From PVC group bacterium (lineage in GTDB: Bacteria; Verrucomicrobiota; Kiritimatiellia; SS1-B-03-39; PXDE01), in NCBI GenBank assembly GCA_003566475.1, contig PXDE01000528.1:1-32806 (forward strand): DNA of 32,806 bases, read 5' to 3'. The notes beneath the pieces were generated by a model. That model ran no database searches. It was not told the DNA's origin and saw only the letters and a program-made list of their open reading frames with translations. Of this stretch, positions 32,755-32,806 are shown in pieces; position 1 is the stretch's first letter; each line of letters begins with the position of its first letter. Both the position numbers and the translations under genes were made by a program.

Positions 32755-32806
32755 GCCGATCCGCCTCCCGACGCCTCCGCGTCTCTGCTCAAAAGAAAAA
32801 ACCGTA

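Overview
The window is G+C-rich bacterial chromosome, densely coding but with spacers full of repeats. The mix of an Rnf complex, an arylsulfatase-type sulfatase, several families of short interspersed palindromes and heptamer arrays, and a ribosomal cluster lacking tuf, rpmD and rpsD suggests a member of the PVC group (Planctomycetes, Verrucomicrobia, Lentisphaerae, Kiritimatiellota). That placement is an inference, held at about 0.5 confidence.

Region 1 (1-3836) is the end of an rnf operon: the last codons of a probable rnfD, then rnfG, rnfE, rnfA, a 74-residue membrane protein with four cysteines that resembles the NQR maturation factor NqrM, and a plant-type ferredoxin-NAD(P)H reductase. 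Together these would couple ferredoxin or NAD(P)H redox chemistry to ion transport. The spacers after rnfG and before the reductase are packed with repeats. Region 2 (3837-7652) holds a repeat-rich gap, a sulfatase, and a REP-associated tyrosine transposase (RAYT) flanked on both sides by REPIN-like double palindromes, one more copy of which lies in the rnf region. Region 3 (7653-12424, minus strand) is a two-gene peptide-type ABC importer in which the solute-binding protein is fused to the first permease. The second permease overlaps it by 4 bases, and no ATPase gene is present. A 2-hydroxyacid dehydrogenase gene is divergent from it.

Region 4 (13819-31858) begins with a good sigma70-like promoter and is an unbroken str-S10-spc-alpha cluster: rpsL, rpsG, fusA, rpsJ, rplC, rplD, rplW, rplB, rpsS, an unknown membrane-anchored protein, rplV, rpsC, rplP, rpmC, rpsQ, rplN, rplX, rplE, rpsN, rpsH, rplF, rplR, rpsE, rplO, secY, adk, map, infA, rpmJ, rpsM, rpsK, rpoA, rplQ. 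Many junctions are ATGA or GTGA overlaps, indicating translational coupling. Unusual points are the extra gene between rpsS and rplV, a long acidic N-terminal extension on S11, a divergent IF-1, and a slippery A-run at the map/infA overlap that would shift map ribosomes into the infA frame.

Region 5 (31859-32806) is an intergenic stretch with three 15-base inverted repeats at an exact 21-base spacing, hairpins, and a 32-base near-perfect palindrome. It is followed by a minus-strand gene for a small exported protein of unknown function.
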